This document shows positions 1-7,463 of a DNA stretch of 43,495 nt, one piece after another. A program made the position numbers and the translations under genes. The stretch is from CAZECE01 sp964510525 (GTDB taxonomy: Bacteria; Pseudomonadota; Gammaproteobacteria; Pseudomonadales; JANQJO01), in assembly GCA_964510525.1 (NCBI GenBank), contig CAZECE010000158.1:1-43495 (forward strand), given 5' to 3'. Below the pieces are notes generated by a model that worked only from the letters and a program-made list of their open reading frames with translations, had not been told where the DNA came from and did no database searches. Positions within the stretch are counted from its first letter, which is position 1, and each line of letters opens with the position of its first letter.

Positions 1-174
1 GACCCAACCCTGACGGAAAAACAAGTGATAGATCATGCGAAAGAGCATCTCACCGGCTATAAAGTGCCTCGTTCGGTGGAGTTTCGGGACGATCTGCCTA
101 AATCCAATGTGGGGAAAATACTCAGAAAAGAGTTACGGCCATCAAATCAACCCAAAACGGAAAAAGTAGCCTAA
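1..174 (+). CDS. Acyl-CoA ligase (AMP-binding enzyme), C-terminal end only
   Basis: The window opens inside a gene; only the last 57 codons and the TAA are present. The visible residues include YKVPRSVEF, then DDLPKSNVGKILRKELR. This is the C-terminal AMP-binding cap with the conserved catalytic lysine (PKSNVGKILR) of long-chain fatty-acid and aryl acyl-CoA ligases. Such enzymes activate a carboxylic acid to an acyl-adenylate and then to the CoA thioester. The stop overlaps the next start (TAATG), so it is translationally coupled to the ketosynthase that follows, which suggests the pair supplies acyl-CoA for condensation. Substrate cannot be read from this fragment. A FadD-like identity is likely but the symbol is left blank. 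Confidence 0.85.
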   Translation, partial: DPTLTEKQVIDHAKEHLTGYKVPRSVEFRDDLPKSNVGKILRKELRPSNQPKTEKVA

Positions 175-1328
175 TGGGGCGCGCATTCATCACAGGTACC
201 GGGGCTTTCACACCTGCGGAAACTATTTCCAATGAAGAGTTGGTGGCCAGCTTTAACACCTACGTTGCGGAATTTAATGCGTCAAACCAAGAGGCTATTG
301 AGCAGGGCGATGCAGAACCCTTACCCTTATCAAGCGCTGAATTCATCGAAAAAGCCTCTGGGATAAAGTCTCGTCATGTCGTCAATAAGTCGGGGGTTTT
401 AAACCCCGATGTTATGCACCCCTTATTACCACAACGTTCGGATGATACTTTAAGTTTGCAAGCTGAGATGGCGGTGGCGGCTGCAAAAGAGGCGTTTCAA
501 CAAGCGAATCTGGATGGCTCACAAATAGATGCGTGTATAGCGGCTTGTTCTAACTTTGAGCGTGCATACCCCGCCATTGCAATTGAGGTGCAAAATGCCC
601 TCAATATTCCAGGTTTTGCCTATGATATGAACGTCGCGTGTTCATCGGCGACCTTTGCCTTGCAGGCAGCGCATAATTTGATTGTTTCTGGGCAAGCTGA
701 GCGAGTCCTCGTAGTGAACCCGGAAATCTGTTCGGCTCATTTGGAATGGCGCGATCGGGATTGTCACTTTATTTTTGGCGATGTTGCAACCGCCGTGATC
801 ATTGAATCGGAAGCCTCGGCTGCTGCCAGAGGCAAGCAAAATACCGCGGCTTTTTATATGCGCTCGGTGCAATTAAAAACCCGCTTTTCAAATAACATTC
901 GCAATAACTTTGGTTTTTTGAATCGCTGCACTCCGGAGCACAGGCAAGATCGCGATAAAACTTTCTACCAAAATGGCCGAAAAGTGTTTAAAGACGTCGT
1001 TCCTTGGGTGGCTGAGTTAATGACGTCGCAATTGGCGTCAGAAAACATTCCTCATGATCAAATTCGACGCCTGTGGTTGCATCAAGCCAACATCAATATG
1101 AATCAGTTGATTTGTAAAAAAGTGTTATCGGTTGAACCCACTGAGGAAATAGCGCCTGTCATCTTAGACGAATACGCCAACACCAGCTCTGCCGGTTCTA
1201 TTTTAGCGTTTCACCAATATAATCAGGGTTTTGAACTGGGCGATATTGGGTTGCTGTGCTCTTTCGGTGCCGGTTACTCCGTCGGTTGCTTGTTACTTGA
1301 ATACACAAATATCCAACTAATAGATTAG
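174..1328 (+). CDS. Beta-ketoacyl-ACP synthase III family protein
   Basis: 384 residues with thiolase-fold KAS III organisation. The catalytic triad is visible: Cys156 in NVACSSATF, His303 in WLHQANIN and Asn336 in EYANTSSAGS. A glycine-rich end (SFGAGYSVG) follows. FabH-type enzymes condense an acyl-CoA with malonyl-ACP to begin fatty acid or polyketide synthesis. The protein is longer than housekeeping FabH (about 320 residues), with an insertion near residues 30-60. It therefore resembles the longer KAS III group that uses medium-chain acyl-CoA, of which Pseudomonas PA3286 is a known example. The start overlaps the stop of the upstream acyl-CoA ligase. Function as a shunt from acyl-CoA into fatty acid synthesis is inferred from family and context. 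Confidence 0.85.
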   Translation: MGRAFITGTGAFTPAETISNEELVASFNTYVAEFNASNQEAIEQGDAEPLPLSSAEFIEKASGIKSRHVVNKSGVLNPDVMHPLLPQRSDDTLSLQAEMAVAAAKEAFQQANLDGSQIDACIAACSNFERAYPAIAIEVQNALNIPGFAYDMNVACSSATFALQAAHNLIVSGQAERVLVVNPEICSAHLEWRDRDCHFIFGDVATAVIIESEASAAARGKQNTAAFYMRSVQLKTRFSNNIRNNFGFLNRCTPEHRQDRDKTFYQNGRKVFKDVVPWVAELMTSQLASENIPHDQIRRLWLHQANINMNQLICKKVLSVEPTEEIAPVILDEYANTSSAGSILAFHQYNQGFELGDIGLLCSFGAGYSVGCLLLEYTNIQLID

Positions 1329-1470
1329 AAAGTTAGATTACAGGGATTTTAATCAGGAACTTTTTTTTAATCCGTTGGGTCAATGTCACTCCTGTTCAGA
1401 TGAATGAATACTTTGAGCATGATTCTGTTGATGAAAATTTTCTTCACATGTCATATGCGGAGAAAACAAT

Positions 1471-1500
1471 GGCCTAATTAGCGAAGTTTGGGCCCTAATT
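1471..1500. promoter_or_regulatory. Direct-repeat pair upstream of the bufferin gene
   Basis: GGCCTAATTA (1471-1480) and GGCCCTAATT (1491-1500) are spaced 20 bp start to start, about two helical turns, in the 195-bp gap before the bufferin precursor gene. A pair with this spacing could be a regulator site. I do not recognise the regulator, and no clear sigma-70 promoter is evident. A ribosome binding site, TAGGAG (1513-1518), precedes the ATG at 1525. Confidence 0.3.
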
Positions 1501-1524
1501 AAAACTGAAACCTAGGAGCATACT

Positions 1525-1890
1525 ATGTCTACTAAAAACCAACTAAACCCTCTGGCCGCGACCATTAGTGCAGCTGTTATGGCCGGATCGTTGAGTGCCA
1601 CAGGTGCGATCGCCGACGATGCAGGAGTCAATCCTTTTGCCAGTTCTGAGCTGTCCAGTGGTTACCTGCAGTTAGCCGAAGGCAAATGCGGTGAAGGCAA
1701 ATGTGGCGGTGGAAAAGCTGAAGAGGAAGGTAAATGTGGTGAAGGTAAGTGCGGTGGTGAGGCTGAGGCGCCTACAACATCAGCCTCCAGTACAACATCA
1801 GCCGCCAGTGAAAAAGCCGATGATGAAGGTAAGTGTGGTGAGGGTAAATGCGGTGAAGGCAAATGTGGCGGTGAAACAGCCGAAGAGTAA
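1525..1890 (+). CDS. Bufferin-type Cys-rich RiPP precursor (BufA1-like)
   Basis: 121-residue secreted peptide. Residues 1-30 form a Sec signal peptide ending GAIA before DDAG. The mature part holds seven cysteines (55, 60, 71, 76, 104, 109, 114), all in EGKCGEGKCGG-type motifs arranged as clusters of 2, 2 and 3 separated by Glu- and Thr/Ser-rich linkers. EGKCG motifs are the hallmark of copper-buffering bufferins, whose core cysteines are converted to thiooxazole heterocycles by the adjacent MNIO enzyme and its partner. The next genes are exactly these (BufB, BufC), followed by a DoxX protein as is usual for such operons. The product probably binds copper in the periplasm. Metal identity and the number of modified cysteines are inferred. 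The repeats suggest internal duplication. Confidence 0.88.
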   Translation: MSTKNQLNPLAATISAAVMAGSLSATGAIADDAGVNPFASSELSSGYLQLAEGKCGEGKCGGGKAEEEGKCGEGKCGGEAEAPTTSASSTTSAASEKADDEGKCGEGKCGEGKCGGETAEE

Positions 1891-1920
1891 GTCTAACGTC
1901 GTTAAGATGTTGAGGCTTTA

Positions 1921-2823
1921 ATGATGCCTACGATGGAAATAAACCATCAGTTGTTTGGTGCAGGCTTAGGTTTAAGGCGTGAATTTGCCAATGCCGAAGC
2001 ACTTGAGCGTGCACCTTTCAGTTTTGATTTTCTAGAAGTAGCGCCTGAAAATTGGATTAAGTTGGGCGGACGCTGGGGCAAACGCTTTCAGCAGCTCGCC
2101 GAGTTGCATCCATTTGTTTGTCATGGTTTGTCGCTTTCGCTTGGTGGTCCAATGCCTTTTGAGCGTTCTTACCTAGAAGACATCAAGCAATTTCTAAATC
2201 AGCACAGAATTCTTTGTTATTCCGAACACCTCAGTTATTGTGGTGATCACGGGCAATTGTATGATTTATTGCCCATACCCTTCACCGAAGAAGCGGTCAA
2301 ATACGTTGCAGAACGGATTCGTTTTGTTCAAGAATTTTTGGAAAGACGATTAGCAATTGAAAATGTTTCCTATTATGCGGCCCCCGGTCAGGAGTTATCT
2401 GAACGTGAGTTTGTACAGGCTGTTTTGCAGGAAGCGGATTGTGACTTGTTATTGGATGTGAATAATATCTATGTGAACAGCATTAATCATGGATACGATC
2501 CAGTCGATTTTTTAAAAGCGATGCCAGCTGAGCGAGTGGCTTACTGTCATGTAGCCGGCCATTATAATGAGGCGGAGGATTTAAAAGTCGATACTCATGG
2601 TGCCGATGTGATTGAGCCGGTGTGGGATTTGCTGAAACTGGCTTACCAAGAATTTGGCGTATTGCCGACTTTATTAGAGCGCGACTTCAATATTCCACCT
2701 TTAGAGGAATTGTTCTCAGAAGTGTCTAAGATTCGTGAGTTGCAGCGACTTACTACAAAAAATAAGCCTAACGGCGCAACAGAATCCACTGCCACCATCC
2801 ATGCCATCGCAGGAGCCCAGTGA
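1921..2823 (+). CDS. bufB: Multinuclear iron-dependent oxidase of the bufferin system (BufB, DUF692)
   Basis: 300-residue TIM-barrel MNIO enzyme. Conserved iron-ligand motifs are visible: FLEVAPENW (Glu39), CHGLSLSLG (His68), SEHLSY (His103), AIENVS (Glu147), LLLDVNN (Asp169, Asn171), YCHVAGHYN (His200, His204) and DTHGADV (Asp214, His216). The family uses a mixed-valent multi-iron centre and oxygen to modify cysteines of a ribosomal peptide in the cytoplasm before export; in bufferins the product is a thiooxazole. It starts 30 bp after the precursor gene and overlaps the next gene by 4 bp, indicating one operon. The ATG at 1921 is followed at once by a second ATG; either may be used. The C-terminal 30 residues are Thr/Ala-rich and not conserved in kind. 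Confidence 0.92.
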   Translation: MMPTMEINHQLFGAGLGLRREFANAEALERAPFSFDFLEVAPENWIKLGGRWGKRFQQLAELHPFVCHGLSLSLGGPMPFERSYLEDIKQFLNQHRILCYSEHLSYCGDHGQLYDLLPIPFTEEAVKYVAERIRFVQEFLERRLAIENVSYYAAPGQELSEREFVQAVLQEADCDLLLDVNNIYVNSINHGYDPVDFLKAMPAERVAYCHVAGHYNEAEDLKVDTHGADVIEPVWDLLKLAYQEFGVLPTLLERDFNIPPLEELFSEVSKIRELQRLTTKNKPNGATESTATIHAIAGAQ

Positions 2824-3695
2824 TCGTGGAAGCAGCCAATTCTGATTTGAGTCAATACCGACATAAAATCACCGATACTGATTCTGTTGGACCCTCGGCC
2901 GCATTGGATTGGCATCAAGCCCGTTTTTTTACCGAACAGAACCAGTTTACGCAATACATTCGCGACCCTTCAAATGCTCATGCACCTGATAATATCGAGA
3001 AGCGACGTATGGTCGTGTATCGAGATTTGTTTTTTAATAACATTCAAGGGTTTCTGGCGAATGCGTTTCCCGTAATAAAAAAACTGTATGATAAAGACGA
3101 CTGGTTGCGCATGGTGCGGCATTTTTTTCAGCACCACAGTGCCAATACACCGTATTTTTACAACATCGCTCAAGAGTTTCTCGAGTATTTAGAGCATACA
3201 CGTCAGGACGATCAGGATGCGCCGTTTTTGCGTGAACTGGCTTATTACGAATGGTTAGAATTGCGCGTGCAGACAGCCGTTGCTGAGCCATTCGAAAAAA
3301 GTACACCTGAGTTCATTTCACCAGACTTCCTAGCAACTGACATGGAACAAGCTCAGTATTTGAATGCCAGAGTGCAATTGTCTGGTGTGGCGTTTCTTGA
3401 ATCCTTTCAATACCCGGTTCATCAAATTGGCCCGAGCTTCCAGCCTGAATCACCCCTTGAATCGCCTGTATATTTGGTGGTGTATCGAAAACCGGATTTT
3501 AAGGTCGGGTTTATTGAGCTGAATGCAGCCAGCGCCGCGGTCCTGCAAGCGTTACAAGCGTCCGATTCGGCAAGCACGGTCAGTGAGTTGCTTGGGCCCG
3601 ATTTTTTGGCTGATGCCAACGAAGCTGTGTTATCGCACCTAGCGGCCTTACTTGTGTCATGGGAACAGCAAGGGTTAATTTGGCGTTTTTACTGA
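2820..3695 (+). CDS. bufC: MNIO partner protein of the bufferin system (BufC, DUF2063)
   Basis: 291 residues. The N-terminal half contains the HvfC/BufC (DUF2063) signature: a helical segment with FTEQNQFTQYIRDP, then RRMVVYRDLFFNNIQGFLANAFPVIKKL and ELAYYEWLEL. The C-terminal half is a winged-helix-like segment (PVYLVVYRKPDFKVGFIELNAAS, then VSELL). The family delivers the precursor peptide leader to the MNIO enzyme; it is not itself catalytic. The start GTGATC overlaps the bufB stop, as expected for two proteins acting as a complex. The first 40 residues are unusually polar. An ATG further downstream is possible but less well placed. Confidence 0.87.
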   Translation: MIVEAANSDLSQYRHKITDTDSVGPSAALDWHQARFFTEQNQFTQYIRDPSNAHAPDNIEKRRMVVYRDLFFNNIQGFLANAFPVIKKLYDKDDWLRMVRHFFQHHSANTPYFYNIAQEFLEYLEHTRQDDQDAPFLRELAYYEWLELRVQTAVAEPFEKSTPEFISPDFLATDMEQAQYLNARVQLSGVAFLESFQYPVHQIGPSFQPESPLESPVYLVVYRKPDFKVGFIELNAASAAVLQALQASDSASTVSELLGPDFLADANEAVLSHLAALLVSWEQQGLIWRFY

Positions 3696-3748
3696 TATTA
3701 CGTTTGTACTGATTACGTTTGTACTAAGGAAATTATTAAGGGGAAGTT

Positions 3749-4393
3749 ATGTTTCACTTTGCATATAAGATTTTAAATTGGACGCGAGGACTCGACTTTC
3801 TGGCCCCTTTGGCTTTTCGTTTGTATCTGGCACCCATTTTTATTGTATTTGGTTTTAACAAAATCACACACATTGACAGCATCATTCAGTGGTTTGAACA
3901 CGGGCTGGGTCTGCCGATGCCAACTTTGATGGCGTATCTCGCAGCCTATACGGAATTTTTAGGCGGTATTGCCTTGTTGGTTGGCCTAGCGACCCGTTTT
4001 GTTGCCATACCGCTGATGATTACCATGCTTGTTGCAGCCGCTACAGCACACTGGTCGAATGGATGGTTTGCGATTGCGCCGACGGATCCGAGCACTAATA
4101 TTGCCAGCTTATTTGCCCCCTTGGGCGTAGAAGCAGCACAAGAAAGTTTGAACAACTCGATTGAAGTCGGAAAACGTTTGAAAGCGGCAAGAGGATTGTT
4201 GAAAGAGCATGGTCATTATGAGTGGTTGACTGAAACTGGGGGCTTCACCATTTTAAATAATGGCATTGAGTTTGCTGTGACATACTTTATTATGTTGCTC
4301 AGTTTGTTTTTCGTTGGCGCAGGACGTTGGCTAAGCATTGATTTTTGGATATTGCGATCGCAGCTACAGGCCAAAAAAGCCTACATTGAGTAG
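3749..4393 (+). CDS. DoxX-family inner-membrane protein
   Basis: 214 residues with four predicted membrane helices: around 20-40 (LAPLAFRLYLAPIFIVFGFNK), 60-80 (AAYTEFLGGIALLVGL), 82-100 (AIPLMITMLVAAA) and 170-190 (FAVTYFIMLLSLFFVGAG). This is the DoxX layout. A periplasmic or cytoplasmic loop of about 60 residues lies between helices 3 and 4, rich in Lys and Glu. DoxX proteins recur as the last gene of bufferin and related MNIO operons; their exact role there is not established, though redox or metal handling is suspected. A ribosome binding site (AAGGGGAAG) lies just upstream. The gap from bufC is 53 bp, so it is probably in the same transcript. Confidence 0.85.
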   Translation: MFHFAYKILNWTRGLDFLAPLAFRLYLAPIFIVFGFNKITHIDSIIQWFEHGLGLPMPTLMAYLAAYTEFLGGIALLVGLATRFVAIPLMITMLVAAATAHWSNGWFAIAPTDPSTNIASLFAPLGVEAAQESLNNSIEVGKRLKAARGLLKEHGHYEWLTETGGFTILNNGIEFAVTYFIMLLSLFFVGAGRWLSIDFWILRSQLQAKKAYIE

Positions 4394-4428
4394 TAAGAGC
4401 CCAATTTTTTTCTTAAGGTTTAAGCACG

Positions 4429-5193
4429 TTGTTGAAATTCTATTTTGCCGGTCTTTTTGCGGGCCTCATTTTTTTACTGGGTTCTTTGCCTGTTCTTGCT
4501 TCCTCTGACTTTGCTTCCTCTGAAACTACACCCAGCACATTTGAGCCTGAGCTTGAGTCAAAAATAGATCCAATCGATCCATGGGAGAACTGGAATCGAG
4601 GGGTCTATCAATTTAATTCTGTCGTAGATAAATGGACCCTCAAGCCGGTTGCAAAAGTCTATCGTTGGCTGATGCCATCCTGGGGAGAATCCGCTATTCA
4701 GCGCTTTTTTGCTAACGTATCTACCCCGATTCATATTTTAAATCACGCACTGCAGGGCAAATGGTCAGGTGCAGTACAAAGCACTGGGCGCTTTACCGTG
4801 AATACCTTGATGGGATTTGCCGGTATTTTTGATGTCGCAACCCCCTTGGGCCTCATTGCAGAGCCCGAAGATTTTGGTCAAACCTTAGGGGCTTGGGGTT
4901 GGCAAGAGAGTCGATATGTCGTGCTGCCTTTTTTAGGTCCCTCCACGCTCAGAGACACCAGCGGCCGGTTTGGGGATGCTCCGCTTGATTCTGTGCGATG
5001 GTTCGATCACGTTCGAACTCGAAACACAGTGAAAGGCGTGGAGCTAACATCTCTGAGAGCTGACTTACTCCAGTATGAGGATTTAATACGCGGCGATGAG
5101 TATGTTTTTGTGAGAGAAGCCTATCTACAGCGCCGAGCGTTCTTAATGAACGATGGCGCGGTAGAGGATGACTTTTTAGATGATGATTTTTAA
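4429..5193 (+). CDS. mlaA: Outer-membrane phospholipid transport protein MlaA (VacJ)
   Basis: 254 residues. After a signal-like segment (residues 1-24), the body is the MlaA domain: DPWENWNRGVYQFN, then DKWTLKPVAKVYRWLMP, FFANVSTPIHILNHALQGK, GRFTVNTLMGFAGIFDVA, EDFGQTLGAWG and LPFLGPSTLRDTSGR. MlaA sits in the outer membrane beside a porin and removes misplaced phospholipid from the outer leaflet, handing it to the periplasmic carrier MlaC. The start is TTG (4429; a second TTG follows at 4432) with AAGG about 10 bp upstream; no ATG fits. Oddity: the signal segment ends LPVLASSDF and has no lipobox cysteine, whereas classical MlaA is a lipoprotein. The tail is acidic (DDFLDDDF). No other mla genes are nearby. 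Confidence 0.9.
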   Translation: MLKFYFAGLFAGLIFLLGSLPVLASSDFASSETTPSTFEPELESKIDPIDPWENWNRGVYQFNSVVDKWTLKPVAKVYRWLMPSWGESAIQRFFANVSTPIHILNHALQGKWSGAVQSTGRFTVNTLMGFAGIFDVATPLGLIAEPEDFGQTLGAWGWQESRYVVLPFLGPSTLRDTSGRFGDAPLDSVRWFDHVRTRNTVKGVELTSLRADLLQYEDLIRGDEYVFVREAYLQRRAFLMNDGAVEDDFLDDDF

Positions 5194-5231
5194 ACTTGAT
5201 CGTTAATTAGAAATAATAAATCTTCAATGGT

Positions 5232-5543
5232 TTAGTTTTTAATTTTTTTGATCACAGTGCCCAGCATGTAATTATGCTTTTCAGGAAACGATTCAACGCG
5301 CATTACTTCGACAATCGCATCTAGGTTATCAATGTCTGGGCTTTCAGATGGAACCGTCACTTCGAGACGCGTGCCAATATCCAGTTTCTTGTCGGTCTCG
5401 ATTAAAATGCCTGCGCCGCTGATGTTTTTGCAACGGCCGGTGTATTTTTCTGCTTTGCCTTCGACGCTAAAGGTAATAACAGCATCTATTCTCATTCTTA
5501 TAAAACTTCGTTTTTCATTGTATGCACGATCCGACCAAGACAT
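5232..5543 (-). CDS. PilZ-domain protein (c-di-GMP binding)
   Basis: 103 residues from the ATG at 5543, chosen because GGAGAG lies 7 bp upstream; in-frame starts at 5555 (ATG) and 5576 (GTG) lack a good site. A single PilZ domain fills the protein. The RxxxR-like element is KRSFIRMR near residues 11-18, and the downstream motif is CKNISGAGILIET, matching the N/DxSxxG signature that closes on the cyclic-di-GMP molecule. The domain ends with a beta strand (YMLGTVIKKIKN). Stand-alone PilZ proteins act as c-di-GMP-responsive adaptors; the partner is not apparent. A diguanylate cyclase is encoded about 11 kb away in this window, but no direct link is shown. Confidence 0.8.
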   Translation of the reverse strand: MSWSDRAYNEKRSFIRMRIDAVITFSVEGKAEKYTGRCKNISGAGILIETDKKLDIGTRLEVTVPSESPDIDNLDAIVEVMRVESFPEKHNYMLGTVIKKIKN

Positions 5544-5589
5544 AGCACTCTCCATAGCATATAGAAGTAAAGACACGCGTAGATCGACA

Positions 5590-5604
5590 GGTTAAATTAT
5601 AACC
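5590..5604 (-). promoter_or_regulatory. Promoter -10 within a palindrome upstream of the PilZ gene
   Basis: On the minus strand TATAAT (5596-5601) lies inside the near-palindrome GGTTATAATTTAACC, 53 bp upstream of the chosen PilZ start. TTGTGC at 5615-5620 is only 13 bp from it, so the -35 box is uncertain. A palindrome over a -10 box could be a repressor site; this is inference. Confidence 0.4.
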
Positions 5605-5682
5605 CTGCGAAAAAGCACAATAGTGTACCAGATATTGAGGCTGGCTGGCTATTTAAGCCTGTTGACCCTTTCAGGATTTTCT

Positions 5683-6459
5683 TCAAGGCTTTTCAGCTCG
5701 ATGAAACACCCATTTAGCATCGTTGGATGCTTTAGGCTCAAAACCGTAGCCTTCGTAATCAAAGGCTTTTAAATCTTCTGGACGAGTGATTTTATTTTCG
5801 ACAATGAATTTCGCCATTAAACCGCGCGCTTTTTTGGCATAAAAACTAATGATTTTAAAGGCACCGTTTTTTTCATCTTTAAAAATCGGGGTGATCACTG
5901 GGGCTACCAGGGCTTTGGGTTGCAAGACACCAAAATATTCTTGAGAGGCAAGGTTGATCAGCGTAGGCTTTTTTTGCAATGACAACTGCGCATTGAGTGC
6001 ATCCGTGACCTGGCACCCCCAAAAGTCGTAAAGGTTCTTGCCTTTGGGGGTAGCCAGCTTGGTACCCATTTCCAGCCGGTAGGGTTGAATGGCGTCCAAT
6101 GGCTTTAGTACACCGTATAAGCCAGAGAGTATGCACAGAGTTTTTTGCGCAAAGGCTAATTGGGTTTTGGATAAAGACTCAATGTCCAGACCTTGATACA
6201 CATCACCTTTGAACATAAAGGCGGCGGCTTTTACCTGATCGATGGCTGGCTTTTTTTTCCAGCGTTGGTAACGATCGACATTGAGTTCACTGAGTTTTTC
6301 GCTGAGTCCCATTAATTGACGGATGTCGGTGACCGAACAGGATTTCAGCTGCTTAATTAATGCAGCGGCTTGGTTCAGAAACGCCGGTTCTGTGGTTTCA
6401 ATGGGCAGTTCAATGGGGTCTAGGTCTAATTTTTTGGCCGGAGAAAGAACACACAACAT
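5683..6459 (-). CDS. yaaA: Peroxide stress protein YaaA (DUF328)
   Basis: 258 residues, the usual length for YaaA. The start MLCVLSPAKKLD is the family signature. Further conserved segments are KLSELNVDRYQRW, AAFMFKGDVYQGLD, LCILSGLYGVLKPLDAIQPYRLEMGTKL, YDFWG, LINLASQEYF and ISFYAKKARGLMAKFI. In E. coli YaaA is OxyR-induced and lowers free intracellular iron during hydrogen peroxide stress; the fold binds DNA. No OxyR site could be recognised upstream. It stands alone between two minus-strand genes. Confidence 0.95.
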   Translation of the reverse strand: MLCVLSPAKKLDLDPIELPIETTEPAFLNQAAALIKQLKSCSVTDIRQLMGLSEKLSELNVDRYQRWKKKPAIDQVKAAAFMFKGDVYQGLDIESLSKTQLAFAQKTLCILSGLYGVLKPLDAIQPYRLEMGTKLATPKGKNLYDFWGCQVTDALNAQLSLQKKPTLINLASQEYFGVLQPKALVAPVITPIFKDEKNGAFKIISFYAKKARGLMAKFIVENKITRPEDLKAFDYEGYGFEPKASNDAKWVFHRAEKP

Positions 6460-6480
6460 AGTACTTTTCCTGATGGGTGA

Positions 6481-6503
6481 GAGCCCTGATGGTTGAAGGG
6501 CTC
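6481..6503. repeat. Short perfect inverted repeat between yaaA and the CPBP gene
   Basis: GAGCCCT and AGGGCTC form a 7-bp perfect stem around a 9-base loop in the intergenic gap. No T-run follows on either strand, so it is a weak terminator candidate at best for the upstream minus-strand CPBP gene. The rest of the gap carries near-repeats of GTAGCC and GATGGTTGA. Confidence 0.35.
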
Positions 6504-6565
6504 TGATGGTTGAGAGTAATGAATGGATGTAAGGGTTTAGGTAGCCCCTGTTAAAGTAGCCACGG

Positions 6566-7378
6566 TTAAGGTAGCCATTGGGTTGGTAGTTTATTTTGTT
6601 GAAATAGTGAGAGCAAATCCATCGTTAACGCGATGCTGATATGAACCAGTACGCCGCCCCAAATCGAGCGCGAAAGTAAAGACAACAAACCCAGGATGAT
6701 GCCAAAACCAAAGGCTCCAAAGGCTTCCAGCCAAGGTTTTTGAAAATGCAGCATCACATAAGGAATGGTCATGACGAACACACTGGCGACCCCTAAGTTG
6801 TGTTTGACAGAGTGTAGCAAAAACCCGCGAAAGAAAAATTCGACGCAGATAAATTGCACTAAGTAAATCACTTCCCAGCCGATTAAATCCAACCAACTGC
6901 GATGCGCCAACCTGTAAAACGGGTAGGTATGAAGAAAATCGGCTCGAAAACTGGCGCCGACTGCAAAACTCATGATCAATAAGGTCAAGGCAATGTAGAT
7001 AAGCGCATGATCGTGGGTGCGGCCCCACCGCCAGCAGGTATTGACGTGCGGCACACCTAAGCATTTAAGCGTGAGCATTGGGATTACGATAAAACCGATA
7101 ATATGTTGCAAACACCACCAGGCTTGCGGCAAGAGTTGTATTAGGATATCAGTGCTGGGTTGAATCAGGGTCAGAAGAGTCGGAGCATTCAGCAGCGAGG
7201 CGAGAGTGGTGACCAGATCTCTGAACACCACACTGTATTTTAAATAGTGAACCCAAAACAGGCTTAAACTGGCTACGCACAGGATGACCCACAGTTTGTA
7301 GGGAGAAAGGCTGTTGTTGGAAGATTTTAAGGCGTCATCAAGTCGAGTGATGCGCTCAGCGTTAAATTGTATTTTCAT
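6566..7378 (-). CDS. CPBP-family intramembrane glutamic endopeptidase
   Basis: 270 residues from the ATG at 7378 (a TTG nine bases upstream, at 7387, is less likely). About seven hydrophobic segments. The protease core is in the C-terminal half: VEFFFRGFLLH (Glu180, Arg184; the usual EExxxR with Val in the first position), MLHFQKPWLEAF (His211) and GVLVHISIALTMD (His246). CPBP/Abi proteins are CAAX-type proteases embedded in the inner membrane; in bacteria they act in bacteriocin immunity, peptide maturation or unknown processing. The N-terminal half (residues 25-115) is an extra membrane region without recognised motifs. No peptide substrate gene is visible beside it. The start codon lies inside a strong palindrome, noted separately. 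Confidence 0.8.
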   Translation of the reverse strand: MKIQFNAERITRLDDALKSSNNSLSPYKLWVILCVASLSLFWVHYLKYSVVFRDLVTTLASLLNAPTLLTLIQPSTDILIQLLPQAWWCLQHIIGFIVIPMLTLKCLGVPHVNTCWRWGRTHDHALIYIALTLLIMSFAVGASFRADFLHTYPFYRLAHRSWLDLIGWEVIYLVQFICVEFFFRGFLLHSVKHNLGVASVFVMTIPYVMLHFQKPWLEAFGAFGFGIILGLLSLLSRSIWGGVLVHISIALTMDLLSLFQQNKLPTQWLP

Positions 7379-7408
7379 GTAGGCCAACCTATTTGGTTAG
7401 CCTACATG
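7376..7408. promoter_or_regulatory. 33-bp palindrome overlapping the CPBP start codon
   Basis: Left arm CATGTAGGCCAACC and right arm GGTTAGCCTACATG are inverted with one mismatch around a five-base loop (TATTT). The left arm contains the start codon of the CPBP protease gene. In mRNA the structure would hide the start; in DNA it could be an operator. It might also be a terminator stem for the lipoprotein gene upstream on the same strand, though no T-run follows. Confidence 0.5.
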
Positions 7409-7463
7409 CGCTGGTGTTACGGATGAGCGCTGTGGACAAATCAGGGCTACGGGCAAACCAGGG

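Noticed and set aside
1662..1921. ORFs overlapping the bufferin precursor (HLPSPHLPS and VNVVKVSAV repeats)
   Set aside because: Shadow frames of the EGKCG repeats.
6591..7064. 157-codon minus-strand ORF
   Set aside because: Alternative frame of the CPBP protease gene; lacks motifs.
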